DNA of 64,000 bases from Saccharomycopsis fibuligera x Saccharomycopsis cf. fibuligera (lineage: Eukaryota; Ascomycota; Saccharomycetes; Ascoideales; Saccharomycopsidaceae), in the NCBI GenBank assembly GCA_001936135.1, contig CP012809.1, positions 2,653,501 to 2,717,500 on the forward strand. Reading direction: 5' to 3'. Numbering within the stretch: position 1 is the first letter of the stretch; each line of letters starts with the position of its first letter. A program made the position numbers and the translations under genes. Below the pieces are notes generated by a model. That model was not told the origin of the DNA. It did no database searches and saw nothing but the letters and a program-made list of their open reading frames with translations. Below, in pieces: positions 19,511-30,806 of the stretch.

Positions 19511-21121
19511 TTATGAAAAAAATTGGAACGGTCTATTATTGGAATATCTCACCGATGGAACATTTTGAATCGCATTTCTGGCAAAATAATCAAAATTGCT
19601 GTTATTATTGCCCTCATTGGAAAATGATCTATAAGGATTAAACCTCACACCACTTTGATCTAAACTGCTTCCCCTGAAGAGCCCATTATTATGATAGTTG
19701 GAACTATAATTCGTGGACTGTAATGGTGGAAGTTGAGTCACTGGAGCAATATGATGATAACCGTTAAGTGAAGGGTTGATTGGAGGTGCAGGGCCAGGGG
19801 CAACAGCAGTAGTCATTGATGACTTACCATATGCGTGACTGCCAAATAATGATTCAGTATTATTTGCAGTGAAAGCATAATTATTGCCACTGGTTGACAA
19901 AGGTTTGCTGTAAACACCAGCAGTTGGGGAAACAGAGTATCCAGAGAAGTCTCCTGAACGCTTCTTGTGTTCAGAGTTCAAGCCAAAAGTATGATCATAT
20001 GGAGATTTCGGCGTCGGCAAACCATTATTGAAGCTGGTAGAGTAATTAGCTATTGAATAGTTATTAGTTGAATAATTGTTGGTTGAATAATTATTTGCTG
20101 AATCATCATATGCATTCATGTTGCCAATACCATTATTATTGTACATCATATAGTTGTTGCTATTGTTACCAAATCCACTAGTGTAACTATTCTGACCATA
20201 ATTGTTACCACTACCAGCGTAGTAGTTCATATAATTATTGTTGGTATTGGTTGAGGTAAAATTTTCTCTTGGTGAGTAGTCAAAAGTTTTCTTCACTGGA
20301 GAACGAAGAGCTCTATGACTTTCATAATAATTGTACATTGCTTCAATACCAAAAAAGTCAGCACTACCGTTAGAAAGCGATCTTTTGCTAGCATCGTTAG
20401 AAGCATAAATTGGATCCTTGATCAAGTTCTTGTGAGCATTGAAGAATCTGTCGCAATTCATCAACACCAATAACCAAGGTCTAGTTTCAAAAGAGTAGTG
20501 ACTGTACATGTTTTGCTTAACCAAAAATGGAGAAGATTGAATATCACTACTAAAATGCAAATCATAGTTGCAAATAGTTAACCAGTCTCTTTCTTGTTTG
20601 TTCAACTCTTCTATTGGAATGCCAGTTGCATTAGACCATGACCTATTGGTGAAAGTATTGTCATCATTATACTTGTTAGCAATAATCAAAGAAACAATAA
20701 TGTAAAGGAAAATCCTTCTTTCATCAGTAAGACCGTATTGTAATTCACCATAATGGGTCAAGGTGGCCAACTTCTTTTTTCTGTACAAATAAGTCATTCC
20801 CAACAAAACGGATGGTTTGGATAATCTGGTTGCATCCAAGACACTGCTTAGCTTGCCAATAAAAACGCTGGAAATTGAAGGAACATACTCATACAAGATA
20901 TCAAAAGCAAAATCAGAAATGAATTGGGCCATCAAATAACTAGAGTAACCTTTAGTATCTGGACCGTTAACATCATGCTGCTGTTGCTGTTGTTGAATTT
21001 GCTGAGCTTGTTGTTGTTGAACTTGCTGAGCTTGTTGTTGCTGGTAAGGACCAGCAGCATAATTGTAGGCATTGCCCACATTGTAGTAATATGGCTGTTG
21101 AGCAGTTGCACCGTACATCAT
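19511..21121 (-). CDS. CLG1: CLG1-like cyclin (Pho85-cyclin family)
   Basis: A cyclin-box protein, most like Clg1, a Pho85-associated cyclin. The cyclin core lies at about residues 40-180: LMAQFISDFAFDILYEY, LSKPSVLLGMTYLYRKKKLA, ERRIFLYIIVSLIIANKYND and FTNRSWSNATGIPIEELNKQ followed by ERDWL. These fit the Pho80-like cyclin pattern (ANKYxDDxTxTNRSW). The N-terminus carries a Gln-rich stretch and the C-terminal half is Asn/Tyr/Ser-rich. The start is placed at ATG 21121 (MMYGATAQQPYYY). The frame is open further upstream to 21262, but that part has no ATG. The product is then 536 residues. A 2.5-kb intergenic region separates it from the divergent RSC gene. The cyclin assignment is strong; the exact member is less sure. 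Confidence 0.78.
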   Translation of the reverse strand: MMYGATAQQPYYYNVGNAYNYAAGPYQQQQAQQVQQQQAQQIQQQQQQHDVNGPDTKGYSSYLMAQFISDFAFDILYEYVPSISSVFIGKLSSVLDATRLSKPSVLLGMTYLYRKKKLATLTHYGELQYGLTDERRIFLYIIVSLIIANKYNDDNTFTNRSWSNATGIPIEELNKQERDWLTICNYDLHFSSDIQSSPFLVKQNMYSHYSFETRPWLLVLMNCDRFFNAHKNLIKDPIYASNDASKRSLSNGSADFFGIEAMYNYYESHRALRSPVKKTFDYSPRENFTSTNTNNNYMNYYAGSGNNYGQNSYTSGFGNNSNNYMMYNNNGIGNMNAYDDSANNYSTNNYSTNNYSIANYSTSFNNGLPTPKSPYDHTFGLNSEHKKRSGDFSGYSVSPTAGVYSKPLSTSGNNYAFTANNTESLFGSHAYGKSSMTTAVAPGPAPPINPSLNGYHHIAPVTQLPPLQSTNYSSNYHNNGLFRGSSLDQSGVRFNPYRSFSNEGNNNSNFDYFARNAIQNVPSVRYSNNRPFQFFS

Positions 21122-23613
21122 AGAGTACTGTTCGAGTAAAAAAATCAGTGAGTAGTTGAAAAAATGTATGTCACTATATCTAGATATATAGTTGACAGTT
21201 TGATAAATGATATTTTTGGATTTGTAGTGATAAAATAAGTTGAACAATATTTTTTTAATCACACATCAACCAAATAGTATAGCGCTTCCTTAGAAGATAC
21301 TATAGATTATAATAAAACCAGGAAAAAGTTTTAAATAGGATAAATAAAACCACCAAAAGTAAGCAAACGATTAATGATTTGAAGCTATTGGACACTGGAT
21401 ATTGAAGATAAACACGATCACTTAATTAAAAGGTCGCAGTTTTTTGTTTTTTGAGGTGGAAGCAAAAAAAAAGTTCAAGTTTTTTGCTTGTGATTTTCTG
21501 TTCTTGTTTGGGCGCTTGTGTCTATAATCTTTTCTTTTGAAAAAAACGTGTTTGGCGTCAGTCACAATAAGAGAAGAGAAGCACAAGGGGAAAGAATACT
21601 AAGAAAAAGCACAGGATGGGGAGAATGTGACTTTTATATAATATATTCCTGTGATAAAGAAATATATTGATATGAAGGATAAGAGTAGAGAGTAATAGAA
21701 GCCACTGGAGGCAAAAATGGATGAAGAAAGAAAGGAAAAAAAGCACAAAAAAAAAATGAGAATCGAGTAGCAGCGGGAGGATTAAATAAAACAGAAACAG
21801 AAGAAAAGCTCCGCTTAGTCAGAGAGAGGGAGAAAAATTTTTTTTCCTAGCTTTTCTCCGAGGACAGTGTTTACTATGACGGGACGCACTGCCTGCGCCT
21901 AGTGGGGCGAGGCCGTGCTCCACGGGACGCCCATAATCCACCGCAGTGGGACGGGCTCCGGCACAGCAAAAGCAACTTCACTGAGAGAGAGAATAAAAGA
22001 GGACTGTTAACTGTTACTGATCACAGCAAGAAGCAACTCTTTTTATGAATGTTTATAGCCAAAACATTATTGTTGCGGCTGTATATTTTGGTCTTTTTGG
22101 CGTAGAATGATGTTACAGAGACTACAAGGGAGGAGATGGTAGAGCGGAAACTGCGGACATGCTGCGCTAGATGAATTACACTACAAGCCTGAATCATACT
22201 TACATAAAGCCAACAATTGGTAATCAAGCTGTAGTTTACGCTGTATATTGCCAGTCATAATTTCATCGTACACAATTGTCCCGGTTCGAGTCAATAGACA
22301 TGTTCATAAATTCTCATCCGTTGCATGGCCCCTTTATTAATAGACCCGCTGCTCAGTTTGGATTTGCAATATACAGTTACTGAACAGCATGCTAGCTTGA
22401 TACAATCTGTATTGGCATGAAATGTAGTATGAGCTTCAGAGTGCACAGGTCGTGGATATACCTATAGGCCGTTTTACATTGACTCGCATCCTCTTGCTCT
22501 ACTGCTCTACAGTCGACTCACAGAATGTTGTTAACAGTTGCTAATGATGTTGTAATCCCGCAATAATCTGGGTTCAGTAGATGTTCCATCAGCACCTCTG
22601 TGTCTTGACACTTCGAAACAATAGAAGATTGCCGAGTACAAGTTGTTGACTAGCTGCTAGCATATATCATCCGATTACTTTTGGTCGGTACTGCTGAGCA
22701 CAAAAGGTAGACCAGGGCGTGTCAAATTGCATAGAATACTCTGAACTCACACTGCGCACAATGCGTCCCATTAGGCCATAGGACACCCGCAGAAGGCAAG
22801 GCGATCGATCGATCGATGAAGAGGAAAAACACAAAATTACTTTATCCGAATCAACCACAATTCTCGTTTCTCACTCAGTATTGATCATGAGTACACCGTC
22901 ATCATGCCACGATGGTCACTCACCCAACTTATTGACTTGTGCTCTTTATCGTATCACAAGCACCGCTTAAAGATAAAAACTTTTGATAACTTTCTTTTTT
23001 TGTTTTCAGGTTTCTGGCTGAATAAAACACTTGCCTCATCGGAGCCAACAAAATACACCACAATAACTAACTTATATTATTATTGACTTGGCCCAGACTC
23101 AAACTGTAAGTGTAATAGTCGGAGCCCCACTTTTCTTCCACGCTTTGTTCGCTCGTTCGTTCCCTCGTTAGCTTGGAGGCTCACCGTCGTCAATTTCCCA
23201 AAAGAAAATAGAAACTTTGTTTACTTTTCGTCCCAAAAACGGCAATTTTTCGCCCGGCACACGGGTTGACCTATGTCCCAAACTCTTTACAAAATGTCCC
23301 ATATGTCATGTTATTCAAATATATATCACATGATATATATGATCACATGAATGTCAGCACACCAACCTCCAGCGCTATGAGAAAAACTGAGTTTTTGCAC
23401 TCGAAATTCATTTTTTTTTACTACTGTGCCCCAGTGGCACTATTCTAAATTTTGGCGTTTGTTTTTGTTTTTTTTTTTATTTTTTTTTTTAAGCAACATA
23501 CACGGTGTTTAACCTCTCGGGCGCTTATTGTATTTACCTTTCCCATAAGATACACCAAGCATTAACAGTTAACTGTCACTGACACCAGTATATTTGCTAT
23601 TTTTGGCTTTGCC
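21122..23613. other. 2.5-kb divergent promoter region, CLG1-like / RSC1/2
   Basis: No gene seen on either strand. There is a GC-rich island at about 21855-21970 within otherwise AT-rich DNA, a GATC-repeat (GATCGATCGATCGAT, 22802-22816), and poly-T near 23460-23490 close to the RSC1/2 start. Its size suggests extended upstream control regions or unrecognised non-coding transcripts. Confidence 0.5.
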
Positions 23614-24158
23614 ATGTCAAAGAATTCTGGTTCTGCCAATATGGCTTTAAACACGAACCTTTTTCCCTTGTTCAATGGTATCTACGATATCAAGGATGAA
23701 GAAGGCTACGATATTTCCCCCGTCTTTCAAGCTTTGCCGGACCGTAAAATTGTGGACTATTACAAAACCATCAAGAGGCCGTTTTCTTTACATATGATTA
23801 AAAACAATTTGAAAAAGGCCAAATACAATCACCCAAACGAATTGGTCAGAGATCTTGCTCAAATTGTGTGGAATGCAAAGACTTATAATGTTAAAGATAG
23901 TGTCATTTACAACTACGCGGTAATTCTTGACAAATACATTAAAGACAAAGTCCTTCGCACTTTGGAAACGAACGACAAGTTCAAGCAGTATAATGGCCAG
24001 ATTGTTTATCCAGATTTGGGACCGCTTCCTGAAGACTTGCCGCAAGGCCAACATGATATCTCACAAGCTGATGATAACACTGAACCTCAATCATCTTCTG
24101 TTAACAATACAATAAATTCTGAAGTGTCGGCTATCTTAGCTTCTCAGCAGCAGCAACA

Positions 24159-24200
<42 letters not shown>

Positions 24201-26361
24201 ATATCAACAGTCACCTTTGCAACTATCACATCAAAATAGCACTTCAGCACTTGCCAACAGTATTGTCAACTCAACTGGCTACCAGCCTTCACCATCTCCA
24301 AGAGTCTCATCATATAGAAGAAACGCAAGTTTGGCAAGTACCCCTCAGCCAAATTCTGGGACAGGTGAACTTACATATGAAGCGTGGTGTAAAAGGGGTA
24401 GGCCACCAATCATCGATAGACCACATGAACAAAGAATAAAGAATGTCATGAGAATGATGAAAAAAGTAAAAAATCAAAATAATGAATTTGTGCATTTGTA
24501 TTTTGATAAATTACCAGATGCTAAAGAATACGCTGGTTATTATCAGGTGGTAAGAAATCCAATCTGCTTAGATCAAATTAGAGTGAAAATTCGTCAAAGA
24601 AGTTACGGTACAGTTGAGCAATTTGTTGAAGACTTGAATTTGATGTTTAATAATGCCAAAATGTACAATGCCCAAGGCTCACAAATATATAACGATACGC
24701 TTTTGTTGGAAATGAAAGCACATGAGCTTGTTAAAGAGGAATTAAGAAAACCTGATAGTGCATATTTATCTGCTGATGGGGCTCATAATTTGAAAATTCC
24801 ACTAGATCAGGTTGACGTTAACGGAAAATTCTACAAAATTGGTGATTGGATCTTGGTAAGAAATCCTAATGATCCAAATAAACCCATAGTTGCTCAGTTG
24901 TTCAGATTATGGCAAACTCAAGATGGTAAAAGATGGATCAACGTATGTTGGTATTATAGGCCAGAACAAACGGTTCATAGAGTCGATCGTCTCTTTTATG
25001 AAAATGAAGTTTGTAAAAGCGGTCAATATAGAGACCATTCGGCCGAAGAAATTGTGGGCAAATGTTACGTGGCATATTTCACTAGATATCAAAGAGGTGA
25101 CCCAGGGGTGCAATTTGAAGGTCCACTTTTTGTGTGTGAATTTCGTTATAATGATACTGATAAAGGCTTTAACAAAATCAGAACCTGGAAAGCTTGTTTG
25201 CCCGATGAAGTGCGTCATATTGAAGATCCAATAATTCCATTGAAATCACTCAGAGTAATGCTGAAAGTTGAATCTCCATTGAAACATCTATTACCACCAA
25301 ACGCATCCTACAATGATCCAATACCTGATCCAACATTGGGACATCCTAATGCTCCTCCATTGATCGGCGCCGTCTATCTTAGACCTCCTGATCCAAAAGA
25401 CGATTTAGGTCAATATTCAACCTCGACTCATCCAAATAAGAACAATACTCCAAAGGCGATAAATAACGTTAAGAATGTCACTAGTGTCCCATTGCCTCAA
25501 GGAAACATTCCGTCTTCTCAAATAAATATTAGAAATGTGAATCAGTCAAGCGTTTCTGGCACTAGCTCTCCCGTACCTGGGGCTTCAAATACTCCATTGA
25601 GCCCAGCTGGTGCTGCCGGAGCAGCAGTAGCAGGTCAATCATTTGGCTATTCATCACCAAAAAATCCAGGATTCGCTTCTCTTGGCGGTGTTAGTGTTGG
25701 TGCTGGTAATGTTGGTGCTGCTGGTGGGGTTTATACTGGCTCACCATATATCCCACCACTATCATCTCAGATTCCAATGGTTCAACAAACCCCGATCCCA
25801 CCACCTCCACCTCCTGTACATCATGCTAACTCAAATTATACCTCCGTAAGCCTGAACTATTCTTACACTTTGCCTGAAGAAGTGGAGCAAAGGTTAGTGA
25901 ATGTTTCAGCTTCGATAAATCGACTTGATGCGTTTAACAAGCAAAGAAAATTGGGCATAACTAGTTTCATTAATCCTGTTGCAGCTAAAGATGATGGTAA
26001 CGATGTGAATAAATCACCTGTTATATGGCTTAGATCACCTCCCGTTTACGTTCCTAGTAAGATACAGGTGTCTAATTTGCTAAGCTTGAGTAGCTTAACC
26101 ACCAAATCCAGAAAGCGTGCATTCAAGGACGAAGATGAAGAATCAGAAGGTGATGGTATGGCCAAAAATGAGGAGGCCAAGTCAGCCGCAACAGAATTTA
26201 ACAAAAGAAGCAAACTGGTGCAGCAAAAATTAGGCACCCATGCTTTGCATGATGAAGAAGTTGTTGACGCACCTGGATTCGGCTATGCTGGACAAGGCAC
26301 GGTGAATCATAGTGCTAAATATATTGCATGGTGTATTGAAAAGAAAAGGCTTAGAGTGTGA
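23614..26361 (+). CDS. RSC1/2: RSC chromatin-remodelling complex subunit Rsc1/Rsc2 (two bromodomains, BAH)
   Basis: A 915-residue subunit of the RSC SWI/SNF-class nucleosome remodeller in the nucleus. Domain order matches Rsc1/Rsc2: bromodomain 1 at about 14-116 (SPVFQALPDRKIVDYYKTIK), a poly-Gln run at about 179-197 (CAG/CAA), bromodomain 2 at about 276-370 (FDKLPDAKEYAGYYQVVRNP, FNNAKMYNAQGSQIYND), and a BAH domain at about 399-540 (KIGDWILVRNPNDPNKPIVA, WYYRPEQTVH, FYENEVCKSGQY). The C-terminal third is Pro/Ser/Gly-rich and ends in a short conserved-looking tail (YIAWCIEKKRLRV). S. cerevisiae has two paralogs. Which one this represents cannot be told, and it may be the single pre-duplication gene. 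Confidence 0.95.
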
Positions 26362-27180
26362 CTGCCAGTAATTGATAAGTTGATTTGATTTGATTTCTGT
26401 TAACCTGGTTTGCGAAAAAAAAAAAAAAAGAAAAAACATTGTATGGAAGATGCACCGCACCATTATATTATGGTACTGATTTTGATCATAATGACGTCTC
26501 TCGTCAATAGGCTAACCCTTCATTTTTATTTTATTTTTATATGTTTGTAATCTTTTTGCATCAATTATCAATTTTTCATGATGTAACTAATATATTTGTA
26601 CAATATACATTACTTACTTTATTTTATTTTAGTTCTTCATTTTAATTGTAGAGTACCAAACTGGAATGGAACATTATACCACAGAACCGTTTGTACCACT
26701 ACGAAGCATATTACGAAACAATATGCCGGTATGCTCCTTCTACATTATAAACATATAAGTACACTGATACTGACATTCTTTTTCTGGAAACTCGAGTACA
26801 GCCATGGTTGATTTGGTAAAGGTTGTCGTTCTTGAGACAATATAACATACCGTAACGGATTCTTTACATTCACGTTTACATTTGTGATCATCATGGATGA
26901 TTGATTGGGGTTTATAAAATTTTCAAAAAGGGTATTAATTATTTATATGATGCTAATGGAGAGAACAAAAGTAAAAAGGAAAAAAAATAAAAATAAAATG
27001 CAATAAAAGTAATCAAAACCTTCAGCTGAAAGTAGCTGTCAACAAACCGTTAAAAACAAAAATAAAAAATCCAAAATAATAAGATAAGGAAACAGCCGGG
27101 CTAAAATATCTATCATCCCTTGCCATCACCATAACGCATCCATTAACTTTCATATTTTTTCCCCTTTTTTTTTTTACCAC
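26362..27180. other. Convergent intergenic region, RSC1/2 and kelch/BTB gene
   Basis: 3' flanks of two convergent genes. AT-rich with poly-A near 26416-26437. No gene seen. Confidence 0.6.
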
Positions 27181-30100
27181 TTACTCATTCATAAGCTCAT
27201 CTTCTTCATCTTCATCTTCTTCGTCTTCATCTTCATATTCACTATTGTCGGCATTATTACTAATATTATTGCTATTGCCTAATGCCCCAAGCTGTTGTTG
27301 ATACAAGTAATAGTCATCATCGTTGATGTTTTCTGGTGGAGTTATGGCGTGATCTATCACTGTTCTTCTATTGTTCCGGCCGCTGCGGTTACTATTTCTG
27401 CTACTTCTGGCACCATTTGTTCTGAGACGATTATCGCGATAAGCATTACTGTTCCTGTTCACGTTGCCAATATTGCTAGCAGAAGCATTAGTGTTAGCCG
27501 TAGGAGCAGCACCACCGCTGCCACTGAATGTTGGAGTCGTTGATTGTAATGGAGAATTGGCCAGCTCGCCCATATCATGAATACTCCGATTCGGTGAACC
27601 ATAACTATAGCTAGAATTCCCCATCATCATCATGGCTGAAAACGAATCAGATCCAGCTGAATCGTCCCTATCGTCGCCATTATTATTAAGACTAATATTT
27701 TCACCATCTTCATTGCTACTTTCACCTTCATCGTCATCTTCATCATCTTCATCATTCTGAAGACCGTCAAATTCCGCGACAAAGTTGTCATTTCCCAAAG
27801 GACGAAAGACACCTCCTACTGCTGCTTCTGCTCCTGTTGTTCCTCTTTCTGCTATTTCATCAGCTGGTAGTTGGGTATTGCTAGAGAAATCAACAGCTCC
27901 GTGCGCTTGACTGTGATTATTAGCAGCAATAAAATCAGAAGCAGTCTGGTTCCTTCCAAATAAAAGTTCATGATTTGCTTTAAACAAGTTACCGGTATCG
28001 TAGCCATAATTTAAAAGATCCTTGTTTGCTTGCAGCCGAGCATTAGAAAAAGCTTCATTATTACTAGGGTACTGATGCTGATGATAGTAATAATAGCCGG
28101 CATTCTCAATGGTTGATCTATCATTTGGATTAACCCCGTGGTCTCGTGAACTTCCATTATTGGAAATGTATCGGAGATGATTGCTTCTTCCATTACTATC
28201 ATCTATAGCATTGGTTATATTAAAATCATTATTGATGCAAAGTTTATTATATTTGGAGCGACTAGTTATCATGCTACTTTCATTGACTTCTTGGCATAGT
28301 TTTAAAATCTCAAATTTTGTCAACTGGTGGAAATATTTCGATCTGACGACTCTGCCCCAATTATTGAAAATAAATTCAAGGGATTTTTTTTTCAATACGT
28401 AACAGTCGTCAATTTGTAAACATGTAGCATAGAACTTGATTGCGTTTTTTATATTCAATGTCTTGGAGTTCAAAATCATAAAGGTTTTTTCAAATAAAGA
28501 ATGGATTTCGTAATAATGTGATAAGATGAATAAGCCATACAAGTCCGAATCAGATATAGCAACCAAGGAGCCAGTGTATAAGTACTGCACTAATGATCTT
28601 ATCCAGGTAATTGGTTCTTGAATAAAAAGTTTCTTGGTTTCGGTTTCGCTCATGCCGGAAAGGATAACTTTTTTAAAATATGGCCAACGGGCCAAAAGAA
28701 TAGCTAAGTGAACATTTATAGGCTTTGACTTCAAGTATGTGTAGGATTTCTCAGCTTTTGATAATTTGGAGTAAATTTCAGCTTGGTCATGCTCAAGATA
28801 AACAGTTTCGTTGGATACTGGTGGTCTAGATTTACCTTCGACGCCAATTATTTGAAAATCGGTAAACTCTTCATTATCCAAGAATTTGGCTAAATCAATA
28901 CTGATTTCCCGATCAGGAGTTATACTTAGAATTTCATTGTTGTATTGTGCTTCAAAATAGTCAGTATTGCAACCAAATTGGCTTAACTTGTTATTTAACA
29001 AGATATTGGTCAATTTGTTCATATTATTTTGTTCCTCGAAAAGCTGATTTTTCAAGCCAAGTTGCACCAAATCAATTTTAACCAAATTGGTCAACTTGTA
29101 ATCAAAGGAAGTTAAATTAATGTCCGAAGTCAACGGGTATCCCAACATGTACAAATAATTGTCATTGATAAACGTATGTCTCCACACAAATTTATTCAAT
29201 GGTTCAAAATTACCAAAAAGTAATTTTTTCCACTTCAATTCATTTATATCTAGCAATGAGATGCAAGGAGTAGATATTTCATAACCGTTATTATTGCTGT
29301 CATTGTTGTGATTGTAAGAATTCCAAAGCGGAATGATAACGTCCAAAATAATTGGTGATTGTGTCTTGGCGAACACTGACGTGACATGGGATAAGGATGA
29401 TAATGAAGAAGCAGACGAAGCACTAGAAACTGGTAAATAAACATGATCGCCAATAAGTTTGGGCAAATTGTAAATTTCAATCTTGCCAGTGACATTGCTG
29501 CTTAGGTCAAAATAATTAATCTCGTTGCTGTTCAAGTAGATCATGTTTTTATCCAAGCCGCCAAACGCCCAGATCTTGTCATTGTAAAAAGTTAAATGAT
29601 GATCAAATCTTTTTACAAATTTTCTCGGGCCGTCCCATGTACCAGTAGATAGGTCAAAACAGTACAAATCGTCGTACAAATCGTTAGTGCTGGCATTGAA
29701 GCCGCCGGAGATAAATAGTTTGGATCTGTCCTTTGATAAGCATGTCGCATGTCTAGATCGTGCAGCTGGCGCTTGATGAGGATTGACTTGATGAGGAATG
29801 AGCCATGTGTTACTAGGGATGTTATAAATCAATATCTGTGATTTTTGAAGATTCTTACTAATGGAAGCGCCGTCATTATTGCTAATATTACCAGTGGTGG
29901 ACTCATTAGAATCATTCAATAACTCATCATCCGGTACACCACCAAAGACAACAATGTTATCATTGCCAATATAGTTAGTGGTGTGGCCCTCTCTTGAGAC
30001 ATGGTTTGGCTTCGTATCCCATTTATTGGCAATCAAGTCCAACAAGTAGATGTTTGTGTCAAGATTATCATCTTCATCAAATCCACCATAAAGGAAAAGT

Positions 30101-30255
30101 TTTTGAGTGTCGGTAACTTCCACTGAAGACTTTACTCTGAAATACGGTTGATTACCAGATGCTTGGAACACATTGATTTTTTCCAGAAGCTTCCTCTTGG
30201 CACTCTTCCTGATTTTGGAGGCCTGAGGCAAGACTTTGGGTAAACCTGACATCAT
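27181..30255 (-). CDS. Kelch-repeat and BTB-domain protein, function unknown
   Basis: A 1024-residue protein with an N-terminal kelch propeller and a BTB region. Kelch signatures with the Gly-Gly pair repeat through about residues 45-380: LFLYGGFDEDD, IVVFGGVPDDE, LFISGGFNAST, IWAFGGLDKN, LYMLGYPL. At about 450-600 there is a BTB-like block (LAKFLDNEEFTDFQIIGVEG, HLAILLARWPYFKKVILSGM, VQYLYTGSLVAISDSDLYGL) followed by a helical BACK-like stretch. The remainder is Asn/Ser-rich, with acidic clusters and a very acidic C-terminus (EDEDEEDEDEEDELMNE). Kelch-BTB order recalls Ral2/LZTR1-type proteins, which act on Ras signalling or as cullin-3 adaptors, but I cannot identify the ortholog. Start ATG at 30255; a second ATG follows directly. 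Confidence 0.88.
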   Translation of the reverse strand: MMSGLPKVLPQASKIRKSAKRKLLEKINVFQASGNQPYFRVKSSVEVTDTQKLFLYGGFDEDDNLDTNIYLLDLIANKWDTKPNHVSREGHTTNYIGNDNIVVFGGVPDDELLNDSNESTTGNISNNDGASISKNLQKSQILIYNIPSNTWLIPHQVNPHQAPAARSRHATCLSKDRSKLFISGGFNASTNDLYDDLYCFDLSTGTWDGPRKFVKRFDHHLTFYNDKIWAFGGLDKNMIYLNSNEINYFDLSSNVTGKIEIYNLPKLIGDHVYLPVSSASSASSLSSLSHVTSVFAKTQSPIILDVIIPLWNSYNHNNDSNNNGYEISTPCISLLDINELKWKKLLFGNFEPLNKFVWRHTFINDNYLYMLGYPLTSDINLTSFDYKLTNLVKIDLVQLGLKNQLFEEQNNMNKLTNILLNNKLSQFGCNTDYFEAQYNNEILSITPDREISIDLAKFLDNEEFTDFQIIGVEGKSRPPVSNETVYLEHDQAEIYSKLSKAEKSYTYLKSKPINVHLAILLARWPYFKKVILSGMSETETKKLFIQEPITWIRSLVQYLYTGSLVAISDSDLYGLFILSHYYEIHSLFEKTFMILNSKTLNIKNAIKFYATCLQIDDCYVLKKKSLEFIFNNWGRVVRSKYFHQLTKFEILKLCQEVNESSMITSRSKYNKLCINNDFNITNAIDDSNGRSNHLRYISNNGSSRDHGVNPNDRSTIENAGYYYYHQHQYPSNNEAFSNARLQANKDLLNYGYDTGNLFKANHELLFGRNQTASDFIAANNHSQAHGAVDFSSNTQLPADEIAERGTTGAEAAVGGVFRPLGNDNFVAEFDGLQNDEDDEDDDEGESSNEDGENISLNNNGDDRDDSAGSDSFSAMMMMGNSSYSYGSPNRSIHDMGELANSPLQSTTPTFSGSGGAAPTANTNASASNIGNVNRNSNAYRDNRLRTNGARSSRNSNRSGRNNRRTVIDHAITPPENINDDDYYLYQQQLGALGNSNNISNNADNSEYEDEDEEDEDEEDELMNE

Positions 30256-30806
30256 AAGTTACTTGCGAATGAAAGCAGGGTTCCAGCTGTATGAATCTTG
30301 CTAGGTATTGGTGGGCTGGTGTATAGTGTGCAAGCGTGTGATACGGTTGGGTGGTCTGGGGCAAGTGGGCAGTCTAGAACGGCATAGACAGATGAGCTGC
30401 TTGGATGAGTCTGCAGCAGCAGATGGTGACAAGTCCAGAAGAGCACAAGAGAAAGAATCGCTCGCTGACAAACAAAGAAAAAGAGAAATTTCTCGCAAAA
30501 AATTTTCCCACAGGGAAAGTCACGTTCCGGCGCTCATGTATGTATATCAGCTGACTAGTCATGTGAGCAATCATGCTTATGTACACTTATGTGCACAGCC
30601 ACAGGTACAGGCAGGTGATAGTAAGTCCCAAAAAAAAAGAGTGCGTTTAGTGCAATCTGGTCGTCGTGGCGCATGCTATATACAGCCAGAGGTCCTACTA
30701 GACTTGGAAGTCTTCTAAGAGAAACTACAGGAATACAAGATAGCCAAGTCAAGATGTTAATGTCGGTTATTATACGAGTAAGTCACATTCATTCATTTCC
30801 CTCTCT
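30256..30806. other. Intergenic, kelch/BTB promoter and SKI8 3' flank
   Basis: 551 bp upstream of the kelch/BTB gene and downstream of SKI8. Open frames on both strands show no recognisable features and overlap each other. Nothing else seen. Confidence 0.6.

Noticed and set aside
21122-21262. N-terminal extension of the CLG1-like cyclin
   Set aside because: Open but without an ATG; it reads as AT-rich leader.
22270-22290. B-box-like GGTTCGAGTC, possible tRNA
   Set aside because: No matching A box, acceptor stem or T-run around it.
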